Source: Ambrosia x helenae
Lineage: Eukaryota; Streptophyta; Magnoliopsida; Asterales; Asteraceae
DNA: 64,000 nucleotides
NCBI GenBank assembly: GCA_030844895.1
Contig: CM061228.1
Coordinates: 31,629,651-31,693,650 of the forward strand
Reading direction: 5' to 3'
Both the position numbers and the translations under genes were made by a program. The notes below the pieces were generated by a model. The model did not search any database, had not been told where the DNA came from, and saw only the letters and a program-made list of their open reading frames with translations. Positions 46,390-58,057 of the stretch are shown here, one piece after another; the first letter of the stretch is position 1; each line of letters begins with the position of its first letter.

Positions 46390-48966
46390 AACCAAAATGT
46401 TATGCTTTGAGCCATAAACCAGCAGCGGAAGCATTTCTTGTTTACAACCAAAAGGCATATTATAGTTTACAAAACATTGTTTAATATGCATCAAAACTCT
46501 AGATGCTGTGCAAGACTCCGTGCGCCTAGTCCGTTAACTGCTACCTTAGTGACCTGAGAAAACATGCCAAAAATGTCAACATATAATGCTGGTGAGTTCA
46601 CAGGTTTTCTTTTATAAAAGTGTTGTTGCAAGTTTGAAAAGATCATTCCCGTTACTACTAGGTTATAAGAACGTTAGCTAGACGTTAAGTGTTTTTACTA
46701 CTACGGTTGGGAACCCATTACGAAACATGAACAAGTAGTTGAAGCGTGCCCAGATGACAGGGCTATTACCGATGCCTCGGTGAGCCCGAACTAGAGACAA
46801 TATGCACCCGCCCGGCCCCACCGTCGAGTGGGGTTTGTGAGGCCCAATAGATCTATCCACATTTCCCTCGTTGTGCAACCCGCACATTCATGGTTTCCCC
46901 CTGGGACTTTCCATAAAAAGCCGTTTATTAACATGACCTTTAATAAGTAAGTATGTAGCATGTTTCTCCCCCGAAAGTAAAACAGTAAAAGTGGGGCTGT
47001 GACACTCACCTTAGATTGCGTTACTTGAAAACAGTTAAATAAGTATGCTATGATAGCCCCAAATAGCGGCGACCTATCATAAGATGTGTATAAGTATCCG
47101 GACTAATAACCCGCAGGTTAACTAGTCCCCGAATGTCCAGACCATAACCATAAATGTTTGAAAACACCTTTGACTATTAAACAGACCGTACCAAACAAGA
47201 CCTGACATCCCATTGGTGACCCGACATCCAACGTGTTAGCGAAATACAAGACATCATGCAACATATGTAGTTAAACACTTAATACGCGCAATAGTTCACC
47301 TAGTCTAGCATAATGCTCAATTAACGCATAAACGAGTCCGAACACGGGTTCCTATCATGTTCCTAGGTGTCAAATCCTGTTTCGGGATGTCAAAATACGC
47401 TTACAACAGCAGTACACGCGATTAGGAAACTAACATGAAATTAGGAAAAGTCAACTAGTGATTGGATAAGGTCAACAGGTGAGTAGGAGGCTAATCGCCT
47501 GATACATCAGGCTATTAGGTGGCCAATCGCCCCTGCAGCAGGCGATTGCAGCTCCTAATCGCCTGTTGTAGGTTCATGACGTGTTTTCGCGCGTTAAACC
47601 CTCTAAATCATATCTGAAACATGTAAAATCACCCAATATCAAACCTAAACTATTAATCAACCCATTTCAAGCAAAAACCCCCAATTTATCTCTGCTCTAA
47701 CGGCCTCGGTGCGATTATTTCCAAAAATGGCAAAGTACTAGGTTTCATTAACTATGAAATCTATCCTTAAATGGCAATAACCAGATTACACATCCTACAA
47801 CTTGCAAATCATCATCCCTTTGTTATAATATCATTCTAATGTGAATCCTAACAACAAACAAGCATTGAATCATATCATAACATCCTAATTCTTCAAGAAT
47901 CATCCAAATGGGTCAAAATGCATACTTTCATCAAAAACTATAACAATAGCTCAAATCCTTAGATAATCATCCTAATAACTCCTACACATCAGAAGTACAT
48001 CAATTTCATGGAAACTTTCATGTTCTAACCACCAAAAATCATCATATGCATAAATACTTCACATATAGCAAGTATTATGGTGTAGACTTGTTTTTAGAAC
48101 TCATTTCAAAGGTTTTTAAAGACACATACTTAGCAAAACAAGGTCTGGACTTTTGGGAACCAAAACAATAACATTACAAAGGTTTGGGATGAAGAACACA
48201 CCTTGGATTTTATCAAAGAAAGGTGTGTAGGCTTGGAAATGGTGAGTTTTGAAGCAAAACAAGTTCCAGAAGTGTTTTGAGGTGTGTGGGAGGTTTAGGA
48301 TCTGTTAGGGTTGCACAAATGGTTTTTGGGGAGTCAATGGTTGTATTTATAGGTGTTTTTACTCGTCCAACACATAACAGGCGATTGGGGGAACAGATCA
48401 GGCGATTAGGAGCCTAATCACCTATACTACTGGCGATTAGGGCTCTAATCGCCCCTAATCCTCTCCCAATCGCATGCATGTCTGGCAATTAGGCTAATCA
48501 CCCCCTATCAGCATGCAATTAGGCCAATCACCCCCTATCATCATGCAGTTAGGCCAATCACCCCCTATTTACATGCAATTACGCGTAATCACCTATAATG
48601 TCATGCAATTACGTGTAATCACCTATCATGTCATGCAATTACGCGTAATCACTATTTTAACACATATAAGCACGTATTCACATACCGATAAGTCACATAA
48701 TGATTACAACCATATAATGCATGATAACTAACACGTTTACGTCCGTTCACCAATTCCTGGGACTCAAGACTTGCGTGCGTGTGTTAAACCCGGTGATCCC
48801 ACGAATCACCAATCCTTGTGCACATGGTTATGGACCGACTCCCGATGATCCCGCGGATCACTGTAACGACTCGACTGACCCAGTTAAGTACGTAATATGC
48901 ATGACTCGCTAAGGTAGACTTACTAGTCTAGTCAATGTTACTAACCTGAGTTTGCCGGGTGTCACA
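46255..48966 (-). repeat. Solo LTR E, Ty3 Tekay-like (2,712 bp)
   Basis: Flanked by TSD TCAAC (46250-46254 and 48967-48971). On the minus strand it starts TGTGACACCCGGCAAA and ends GGGTGTGACA. Both ends closely match the LTR ends of element D, including about 55 bp of U5, while the interior differs. No internal sequence remains, so it arose by LTR-LTR recombination. It contains a TA run near 46357-46385 and clusters of GGCGATTAGG/CTAATCGCC motifs (47470-47580, 48370-48480). Confidence 0.9.
48481..48655 (-). repeat. 30-bp tandem repeat, six units, in solo LTR E
   Basis: Exact 30-bp period from 48481. Three units end in AATCACCCCCTATCA-like sequence; three carry the palindrome ATTACGCGTAAT or a variant, and the last is shortened. 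All share CATGCAATTA. The position near one end of the LTR suggests U3 promoter repeats. Confidence 0.85.
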
Positions 48967-48971
48967 TCAAC

Positions 48972-49138
48972 AATGTAGATGGAAACTTGCAAAATACGGC
49001 GGTAATTACTGGTAGATGTAAATATTTTTACTATTATAAAACAACTAAAAAAGATTACCATAAATTTACATTTTATTCTTAAATTAAACAAACAAAATTA
49101 TTTTTCGTAAACTTTAATATATATATATATATATATAT
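48972..49138. repeat. Background array between solo LTR E and fold-back 1
   Basis: Continues the block-beta-like sequence cut by solo LTR E (AATGTAGATGGAAAC matches 29955 onward) and ends in a TA microsatellite at 49117-49138. No gene. Confidence 0.6.
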
Positions 49139-49140
49139 GA

Positions 49141-49605
49141 TTTGGTTCAAATGAGAATCTTTTCCCAAATTGAGAACTGAGAGAACCATTCTGGACCACA
49201 AATTTTCTCTTAGGCAAAAAAAAAATTTTTTTTTAATCGTTGCTTTACATGCAGGATTTTTTTTTTTTTTGTATTTTTTTCAATATACACATGTGTATAA
49301 TTGCATTATACACATATGTATAGCTGAAAAATGCTACATACACATATGTATAGCTAAAAAATGCTACATACACATATGTATAATTGCTATATACATATAT
49401 GTATATTTGCTATATAGATATATGTCTAATTGCTATATACGCATATGTATAAATGAAAAAAAAAATTCAAAAAAAAATCTTGCATAAAAATGTGCGATTA
49501 ATGCAAAAAAAATTTTTTTTGCCTTTATATGAAATGTGTGGCCCAGAATGGTTCTCTCAGTTCTCAAATAGGGGTTGGTTCTCTTAGGATCTCTACCCTA
49601 TTCTA
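49141..49605. mobile_element. Fold-back element 1
   Basis: Nearly the whole segment is one inverted repeat. TTGAGAACTGAGAGAACC and the following CATTCTGG near 49170 recur inverted near 49560. The A/T-rich inner arms also pair. The centre has 23-31-bp units built on ACACATATGT. It abuts a TA microsatellite on the left. No coding capacity, so a MITE or fold-back type. The TSD is not resolved. Confidence 0.7.
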
Positions 49606-50137
49606 AGTTCAAGTTATATAATATTTCATGAGTAGTCAAACGGATGTTAACAAACAACTGTCATAAAATAATAATTTTCAACTAAACAATGATGTCACCA
49701 GAATTTTAAAACAGACTTTGCAATAGTTAACTTGTAATCAATATCTAACAAAACAACTATAAACTTAAATTAGATCAGTGTTTTCAAATTCATAATTACA
49801 AACAGTCTTCACAGCCCTAAATGTCTTTGATGACCACTGTACAAACGAAGGATCTAGGTGGAAACATAACATATCATTATAATATTATTATTTTATATTA
49901 ATAAAACAATTAAAACAATTGTTCTTACAAATAATTTGAACTCTTTTATTGTTCATATATCTTTAAAAAATGAACATATATTTTATATCAATAAAAATTA
50001 TACAAAAATATCATCATCTATAAAAGGTGTAATTATAGTTTTTATTGACTACTTATTATGTTTTAAATAAATAATATTTCCATAACAAACTTCTTTAAGA
50101 AATGACATGAAATATACTAACTGTAGCTAATATTTTA
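49606..50137. repeat. Background array, alpha-beta block
   Basis: Collinear with 32490-32960 at high similarity: CAAACAACTG region, ACAGACTTT, CACTGTACAAACGAAGG, then ATATCTTTAAAAAATGA and AATAAATAATATTTC. No gene. Ends in TTTTA (50133-50137), the target of element D. Confidence 0.75.
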
Positions 50138-52922
50138 TGTGATACCCCGCAAATTCAGGTTCTCACTTTAACTAAACTCTAGTTACGTTCCTTGCATTAT
50201 ACTTAAGTAGGGTTAGCTAGATAGGACACACGTTGCATTGTTGTGAGTTAATAACTGAATACATGATTAGTGAACCTCGGACGTTGGTGAATAATGAAGT
50301 ATAATAATAATGAGTAAACTAATTTGGATTGATTGCGATTACGTGTCTATGTGATATTCGATGAACTTATGTGAAAACCATACGTGATTGTGTGAAATTA
50401 AACCGAATACGTTAATAAAATCACTAAAGGTGGATCATTAGGTTGATTAGGGTCTTAACGCATGGGGTTGCACTTGTTACGGTCCGAAATAACGAAAACG
50501 TCGAAGGAAAAAGTGTCGGGTGATGAAACGGGCCACCCACGCGGGCCAAGGGCCTGTGAGCGGCCGCTCACAGGGCCCGAGCGGCCGCGCGAAATAGCTT
50601 AACGGGTCTAAACCGCCTCAAACCCCTATTTAAACACCCTTAAGCCCCATGCAACCTCAAAACTCAACCCTAATCGCCCCCTTACTGCCCCTTGCGAATT
50701 ATAAACCCCAAACAACCTGCATAGGCTCAAGATCATCGATTGGGAAGCTCCAAAGGCGTTCGGTTGATTGTATCGAAGAGCTAGGGGTATAATCTTTAAT
50801 CCTTTACGCTTTAATCTTATTTTTATGTTATAAAAATCATATAACAAGGTTTGTCCAGGTCTGAAAGCTTTTGATAATTATTAAAACTTGAGGTTTTTGA
50901 AGACTAAACGAATTAAACATGATGATAGGCGATTAGTAATATCATAGGTTACTTGTTGCGCAAGTTGTTGAAGTTTTGATCACTAAAGTTGTAATCTTTG
51001 CATGAATAATGATAGAATCTGATCACAATAGGTATTAGGAATGTGTGTTAATGGTTATTGATGATTATTAGGTGTTATTGTTTGATAATATACAACTAGG
51101 GTTTGATATAATTGATAATATTGCATAATTAGAATCTGGACAGAATCTGAATATCGACTTGTAGGGTCTGTTTCGTGGCTTGAAAATATTTTTTTTGATC
51201 GATTCCTTGCATGAATAGATTTTACATGGTCTTAGCTTTTTAGAATGGGCAAAATCATCTGATTTGGATGTCGTTTGACATGTTTTTGGAATTTTCTTTG
51301 ATTAAAGGTCATGTCAGATTTTCGGATTAACAAACTGAGTCAACTTTAAACAATCATAACTCGAGTTTTACAAGGAATTAAGTTATGAAATTTGGACAGT
51401 AGGTTAACATTGGAATAACTTGGCGTTTCGAAGTGGATTCATGCCGTTTGGATGAATACACGATTTTTGGGATTTTTCTACTAACCTGACCTGCTGTAGA
51501 AACTTTCTGGACATATCTGTGATGTACGATTTTTCATGATTTTTGTGTTTGGTTTTGAGACAAAACAAAAATATGGGTTATCAAATGAATCCCAAATAAT
51601 ATTCAGTAAAAATTTGGGAGTTTAACTCACTGATTTAGTATTTTAAATAAATTAGTTTTGGTGACACACAATCTGTCCTAAAAACGCAGATTGTGTATTT
51701 TGTGTTTGTGTAACTAATTGGAGTCCTATGTGGTATGTGTTTGATATATATTTGAATGGGCACTTATATGAGATGCATATGAAGTGTAAAACTAATGGTA
51801 ACCAACATATTCACCAACGGGTCCATAGGATTTACTTATGCATGTAGAATCACTAGGTGTCACTTACACGCTTTTGAACATTTAAACGTCTTGGACAAAC
51901 GGATTATATGGTGTAATGGTATTACACATATACTCACTTAGTGACACATGTACTAGGGAGTCGGTAGCACACCCTACTTTGGAGTTGGATTTATTTGCTT
52001 GCATTCTAAGGTGAGTTTCACTATTCTTTTCTCAAAAGCATGCGTCTCGGGATTGAGACAACTTACAAAACGTTTTATAGTCCGGTTTGGGACTACTTTT
52101 ACATCTCGGGTTATGAGATGCTTTGACTCCTTGTATGGGTCGGGTTTTGACTCCTTGTGTGGGTCGGTTTTACGATTCCTTGTGTGGATCGGGTTTTTGA
52201 TCAATTTAAAACTTATTGGTCCTTTGTAAACTAAACACTCTATCATTTTGGAAAGTCCTTGCATATTATTGGATTAGGTTGTGCAGCAACCTCATGTCTG
52301 AAGTGCTTGAGGCACGGGCAAGAATTTCTGACCACATTTGAGAACTGGTGTTAATAGACACCAGTTATTGAGGCAAGCTATTACATTACTGAAGGTTTCC
52401 AAATAATTCTATTTAGTTACACTGAGTGGGTTAGCTACCCCTAACACACTTAAACTGATAACTCTTGAACATTTTGGTCTGGAGGACCTACGCTTTTACT
52501 TGATTACATGGTTTTGGAAACCAGCGCATTTACTTACTCATTTTCTTTACGTAGTGAACTCACCAACATTGTTTGTTGACCCACGATATACATGCTTTTG
52601 CAGGTAGTTAGCTTCCGGTGCCACGATTAGAAAGCACTGCACACTTCACTGCATTTGGGGTCTTGGGCATACGCTTAAAATATATATCATGCTTTTACAT
52701 TTTCTTTCGTATGGTTTTAATTTGGGCGCGTTGTTTTGCGCATGGTTTTTAAAGGGTTTAAATTTGGTTTACGCTTCCGCAGCTTAACTAAACTCGGTTT
52801 TTGAAAACGAACTAAATGGTTTGGGCATTTAGAGTTCGTTCATATGACTTATGGCTATGGGATCCTGGTATGTCATGCGCCTCGCGGTATAAACCCCGCA
52901 GTGGAAATTTGAGGGTGTGACA
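50138..52922 (+). repeat. Element D 5' LTR (2,785 bp)
   Basis: TGTGATACCCCGCAAA to GGGTGTGACA. A GC-rich palindromic stretch with GAGCGGCCGCTCA lies near 50557. A TATTTAA TATA-like box near 50626 and a tandem GACTCCTTGTRTGGGTCGG repeat near 52107-52160 are visible. The equal length of the two LTRs is coincidental, because each has its own deletion. Confidence 0.95.
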
Positions 52923-52925
52923 GAT

Positions 52926-52936
52926 TGGTATCAGAG
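52926..52936 (+). other. Primer binding site of element D
   Basis: TGGTATCAGAG, initiator tRNA-Met type, three bases after the LTR end. Confidence 0.88.
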
Positions 52937-54189
52937 TCATTGGTTATAGTGAACTAGGACTGCATGTTGAGTCTAGTCTATAATCATCATAGCATAAGTA
53001 CACTCACAACTTAAGTGCACAACTAGCTTTTAGCTACACATACCTACAACATATGATTTCAAGAGGTATGTTATCTTCTAGTTCTAGATCTAATTCTGAA
53101 CACGTCAATGGTGGGAACCCAGGGTTACACCAGGTGACGCATTATTGGGAGTAGCATCCTAACAAACCTCATGGATGAGGAAACAACAAAAGTACAAGGG
53201 AGGGAGCCCTTGCGAGCATTGTGGCGCCCGTACACTGGAAGCTGCACGATGCGCATGACGTGGTACCATTTAACCAAATCAAATTGAAGAAATTCAAATA
53301 CTGAGACTTATTCTTTTCACTAAGCAAGGAGACAATTAGTTTCTGTTCCTTGTTACTTGATCTTTCTTACCTTCATTCAAAACTCAGACGAGACTGGGTT
53401 ACACATATAGAATTCATTTCTTACTCTAGTACCTTACGCCTAGTGCGAGCGGGTGAACGTATGACTGCATATCCTTGTCTCTCATGAGCATATGGTAGGT
53501 TCATGGGAACACATTAGATCGGGGGCTTGTTACACACACTCTTGGGGAGTTATGTAAAGCCTGCGACGTAGTGCAACATCACAAGGGAAGATGAAACCTA
53601 CTAATGGCTGATAGCTACGATTGGAGGAACGAGTGGTACATCTTACCACTAAACTAGCTTACATAGGACTAGAGGAGGAGACTGTACGTGATGTGAACCA
53701 TATAACACTGACACCAAGAAAGAGGAGGAAGAAGGGATGGAAGGGGAACCTGAGCAGGACGAGCATATGGAAAGTGATGATGAAGACTCTACTATCTAGA
53801 CAGAGTGTGGCGACGATTGGCTCTTACCTTTTTCTTACCTGTATTTTCTTTTCTTTTCCCTTGTTAACTTAGATAAGACTGAGTTTTTATGATCTACGAT
53901 AGGGTGGTTGAAGCCCTCACCTCTTTCCAACCTATTAAAGATCTATTTTGCTAAATCACTCTTTTCCCTGACTTCCACATTTGAACTTTCTTATACCTTG
54001 AACGCACATGCCACAATAACAACTTGCCATCATATTTTCAAGCCTTTTTATTGGTCGTAAACCTCTATAACTCCAATAGAACTGAAAGAGACCGTCTGAT
54101 TGCTTCGATAGTATAAGTCATTTCCATGTGCATTTGCCCCAGGCAGGATGGGGTAATGTATGCTACATGCACACTCGATGAGTTACAGA
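52937..54189 (+). other. Leader and lost gag region of element D
   Basis: No supportable ORF. A short open stretch at 53621-53872 has no recognisable gag similarity. The region is the expected place of the 5' leader and N-terminal gag. Confidence 0.5.
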
Positions 54190-54590
54190 TACTTGGATGG
54201 AGAACGTAGCACCCTATGATGGAATCTAGAAATTTGACGGATGGGTCTGAGATCGACACCTACACTACCAAGCTACAGGAGTTGGATACTTTGTGCTCGA
54301 ATCTAATTAACCAACTTTGCCAGCGGATCGAATTTCAGACCAAAAGGGTGGGTCCCTTAGATTCGTGGCTTGGCCACTGCAGCTTACCTACCCAGAAATC
54401 TAACAAATCGTTCATTCTGGCTCGTAAACACACGGATTAGGCTGTTGAGCATGGTACTTTTCCGAAGCATGGAGCTTCATTTTCTACTTTTGGTGATAGC
54501 AAGAGAACGTGGAATAGTGTGAGGTACAAGTCCTTCAACAAACAATAACCACAACGGTAACAACAACAATGGGGCTCGTGGAATAGCAAT
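54190..54590 (+). pseudogene. gag: Element D gag remnant
   Basis: The reading around 54225-54345 (YTTKLQELDTLCSNLI) resembles the helical core of Ty3 gag. The frame is broken on both sides. The zinc knuckle is not found; an Asn/Gly-rich AACAACAATGG stretch near 54560 is what remains before protease. Confidence 0.45.
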
Positions 54591-54591
54591 T

Positions 54592-54984
54592 GTGATTGGC
54601 TCTGGGGAAGCTAGGACTGATAACAATGTCGTGATGGGTACGACACTCTTGCTTCTATTTTTATATGATACTGGTGCAGACTATAGTTTTGTGTCATCAA
54701 AACTTAACAAACAACTAGGGATGGTTCCTACTCTTCTTGATACCCCGTACACCATAGAGTTAGCTGATGGAAAGCCTGTGGAGGTAACACATATTCATCG
54801 GGACTATAAGCTCGAGTTGGATGGGCAATCGTTTGCCATCAACATTCTACCTATCACCCTTGGAAGCTTTGATCTCGTGGTTGGCATGGACTGGTTGTCC
54901 AAGAAACACGCTAAAATTCTCTGTCAGGAGAAGGTTGTTCGTATTCCCCCTCCCAAGTGGGGAACTTTTATCTATACAGGGTGA
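54592..54984 (+). pseudogene. Element D aspartic protease
   Basis: The active-site triad is in YDTGADYSFV near 54663. It is followed by the conserved second half (LADGKPVEV, GSFDLVVGMDWL). The N-terminal side seems shortened and the frame changes near 54960. In the family this enzyme cleaves the polyprotein. Confidence 0.85.
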
Positions 54985-55002
54985 TCGTGGTGGTGCCATG
55001 GT

Positions 55003-55775
55003 GGGCATCATCTCCTATCTAAAGGCCCAGAAGTTTATTCGTAAGGGCTATCCAGCCATTTTGGCTAACATATCAGATACTCGAGCTGAAACTGAAATCA
55101 AGATTGAGGACATCCCAGTGGTCCGAGATTTCTCAGATGTCTTCCCAGAGGAATTACCTGGACTTCCACCCGTTCGTCAAGTGGAGTTCCAGATTGATCT
55201 TGCGCCGGGAGCAGCTCCAATTGAACGCGCACCATACCGCCTAGCACCAGGCGAACTTTAAGAACTATCTACCCAACTCCAAGAGCTATTGGGTAGGGGT
55301 TCCATTAGACCTAGTTCTTCGCCATGGGGAGCTCCAGTTCTGGTTGTTAAGAAGAAAGATGGGAGTTTCCGCATGTGTATTGATTATCGGAAGTTGAACA
55401 AAGTGACGATTAAGAACCGCTATGTTTTGCCTCGTAATGATGACTTGTTCGACCAACTGCAAGGGTCGAGTTTCTATTCTATGATTGACTTGAGGTCAGA
55501 ATACCATCAGCTGAGAGTCGGAGAGGAGGATGTGGCGAAGACAACCTTTCGAACTCGTTATGGACATTATGAGTTTTTGGTGATGCCATTTGGATGCACC
55601 GGCTGTGTTCATTGTTCCGATGAACCATGTGTGCAAGCCCTATTTGGACAAATTCGTCATAGTGTTCATAGATGACATACTGATTTATTCCAAAGAGCAG
55701 GGAAGAGCGCGAGCAACACCTGCAACTGATCTTGGAACTATTGAGAAAGGAGCAGTTGTATGCAAGATTCTTTAA
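55003..55775 (+). pseudogene. Element D reverse transcriptase
   Basis: Pre-RT linker (PVVRDFSDVFPEELPGLPP), a TAA at 55259-55261, then fingers and palm with KKKDGSFRMCIDYRKLN and SMIDLRSEYHQLRV. The frame is lost after MPFG near 55595. The catalytic FIDDILIYS motif is present in another frame near 55660. At least one indel separates them. Confidence 0.88.
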
Positions 55776-55815
55776 ATGTGACTTTTGGATTTGAGAAGTC
55801 CAATTTCTTGGACAT

Positions 55816-56450
55816 GTGCTCAACGAGACAGGAATACATGTTGACCCCACCAAGATTGACGCTATTAAAAGGTGGGAGGCTCCTAGGACCCCTACTGAGG
55901 TGCGCCAATTTCTTGGTCTCGCGGGATACTATCGTAGATTCATTGAGGGATTCTCTAAGATCGCTCAACCTCTCACTGCCCTAACGCAGAAAGGCATTAC
56001 CTATAAGTGGGGAGATGCCCAAGAATCTGGTCAAAACTTTGTAGTGCACCGATACTATCGCTACCTAAGGGAACAGAGGACTTTGTGGTGTACTGTGATG
56101 CGTCTATCCAAGGGTTAGGATGTGTGCTAATGCAGTGTGATAAGGTGATCGTGTGTGCTTCACGTCAATTGAAGGTTCATGAGAAGAATTACACCACCCA
56201 TGACTCGGAACTGGGAGCAGTGGCCTTTGCTCTAAAGATCTGGAGGCATTACCTCTATAGGACAAAGTGTACGATCTACACTGACCACAAGAGCCTCCAA
56301 CACATATTCGATCAGAAGGAGCTGAACATGCGACAACGTCGATGGGTCGAGCTTATGAATGATTATGACTGTGCCACCAAGTATCATCCAGGGAAAGCTA
56401 ACGTAGTAGCTGATGCCCTCAGTCGTAAGGAAACGAAACCTAAACGGGTG
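55816..56450 (+). pseudogene. Element D RT connection and RNase H
   Basis: Connection region EVRQFLGLAGYYRRFIEGFS near 55900. After a frame change, RNase H follows with VVYCDAS near 56090, the HDSELGAVAFALKIWRHYL helix near 56200, YTDHKSLQHIF near 56278 and NVVADALSRK near 56400. The catalytic Asp, Glu and Asp residues are visible. Confidence 0.88.
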
Positions 56451-56559
56451 CGAGCCTTACAACTCACCATTCATTCTAGTCTTCTTGATAAGATACGTGA
56501 AGCCCAGGTTGAGGCTTCGAAAGAAGAAAATATCGGGCTTGAAACTTCACATGGTGCTG

Positions 56560-57364
56560 ATAAGCACTTGGAACGGAAGACGGATGGTCTTCAATACTTC
56601 ATGAATCGAGTCTGGATACCACGTTGTGGGATATCAGACAACTGGTGCTCGATGAAGCTCACACCTCTCGATATTCGGTACATCCTGGTTCGGACAAGAT
56701 GTACCAAAATCTCAAAACTCCATACCGGTGGCCAAACATGAAAGCTGAGATAGTCACTTATGTTAGTAAGTGCTTGACTTGTGCGAAGATTAAGATTGAA
56801 TATCAGAAACCTTCAGGCTTACTCCAGCAACCAGAAATCCCTATGGATTTCATCACAAAGCTTCCTAGAACGCCAACTGGCCATACCATGATTTGGGTTT
56901 TCGTGGATCGGTTAACCAAATCGACACACTTTCTGGCAATAAAGGAAATGGACTCGCTGGAGAAACTAGCAAATCTCTACGTCAAGGAGGTAGTCTCTAG
57001 GCATGGGGTGCCTACTTCTATTATATCCGATCGCGATGCGCGATTCCCTTCTCATTTTTGGACTACTCTCCAAAACGCTTTGGGGATTCGCTTAGATATG
57101 AGCACAGCCTATCACCCACAGACGGATGGACAGAGTGAATGTACCATCCAAACATCAAAAGATTTTCTACGAGCGTGCGTGGTGGATTTTGGCAACAGTT
57201 GGGATAAGCACTTGCCTTTAATTGAATTCTCGTATAACAACAGCTATCACACTTCGAAACAGTGTGCGCCTTTTGAGGCACTTCATGGACGCAAGTGTAG
57301 GTCTCCCATCTGCTGGACTGGGGTTGGGGATAGCCAACTAACAGGTCCCGAACTCGTGCTCTGA
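56560..57364 (+). pseudogene. Element D integrase
   Basis: The His-His part of the zinc domain is partly retained (HPGSDKMYQNLK); the Cys pair is in KCLTCAKIK near 56770. The core carries Asp in VFVDRLTKSTHFLA, Asp in IISDRDARF near 57025 and Glu in GQSECTIQ near 57130, so the DDE triad is present. A segment between zinc domain and core seems deleted (GLLQQPEIPMDF). The frame ends at 57364. Confidence 0.88.
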
Positions 57365-57928
57365 GAAGATAGTGCAAATCAAATACCGAATGGCTGCTGC
57401 TCGTGATCGACAGAAAAGCTACGCTGATAAGCATAGGAAACCTTTGGAGTTCCAGGTTGGGGACAAGATTCTATTGAAGGTGTCACCTTGGAAGGGGTGA
57501 TACGCTTTGGAAAACGGGGAAAGTTGAACCCACGATACGTTGGACCATTCGAGATTGTCAAAAGGATTGGTCCGGTAGCTTACAGGTTAAACCTGCCTAA
57601 TGAACTTAATGGGGTACACGATGTACTCCACGTATCAAATATAAAGAAATGCCTGTTGGATGCAACACTGATGGTGCCACTGGAGGAGATCCAGGTGGAC
57701 GGACGGCTACGGTTCATGGATGAACCAGTGGAGATTCTTGAGCGGCGCGTCCAGAAACTCAAACAAAACACTATACCTATTGTTAAGGTACGATGGAATT
57801 CCCGTCTAGGACCGGAATATACGTGGGAGCGCAGAGATCGAATGCGGCTCAAATATCCACACCTCTTTAGTAAACCTGAACTTGTGCATAGATCAAACAC
57901 TAAACATAAAGCAGCTCGCTCAAAGTGA
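57365..57928 (+). pseudogene. Element D integrase C-terminus and chromodomain
   Basis: Integrase tail (YADKHRKPLEFQVGDKILLK, then GKLNPRYVGPFEIVKRIG) after a frame change near 57365 and one near 57498. Then a chromodomain-like module: PVEILERRVQKL, KVRWNSRLGPEYTWE, RMRLKYPHLF. This C-terminal chromodomain marks the chromovirus Tekay/Del clade, in which it targets integration to heterochromatin. Stop TGA 57926-57928 overlaps the first PPT-region repeat. Confidence 0.88.
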
Positions 57929-58057
57929 ATTTCGGGGCGAAATTCTTTTCAACTTGGGGATGATGTGACATCCGGGAACCAAGCGCACACTTTTCTAGCT
58001 GGCTTTATTGTTTACTTGCTGAATTTCGGGACGAAATTCTTTTCAACTTGGGGATGA
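57926..58057 (+). repeat. Duplicated PPT region of element D
   Basis: TGAATTTCGGGRCGAAATTC followed by TTTTCAACTTGGGGATGATG occurs at 57926 and again at 58020 (94-bp period). The second copy abuts the 3' LTR and is the working PPT. The first copy is followed by TGTGACATCCGGG, which itself resembles an LTR start. Confidence 0.85.

Noticed and set aside
48481..48655. CRISPR-like array of 30-bp units
   Set aside because: The units are contiguous with no spacers and lie in a plant LTR.
48513..48731. ORF with repeated MQL-type residues
   Set aside because: It is only a translation of the 30-bp tandem repeat in solo LTR E.
49170..49487. 105-codon ORF inside fold-back 1
   Set aside because: It is a translation of the palindromic ACACATATGT units and poly-A/T arms.
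51974..52264. 96-codon minus-strand ORF, present in both LTRs of D (also 59893-60183)
   Set aside because: It exists twice because LTRs are duplicates. The protein repeats only reflect a local tandem repeat, with no homology or promoter.
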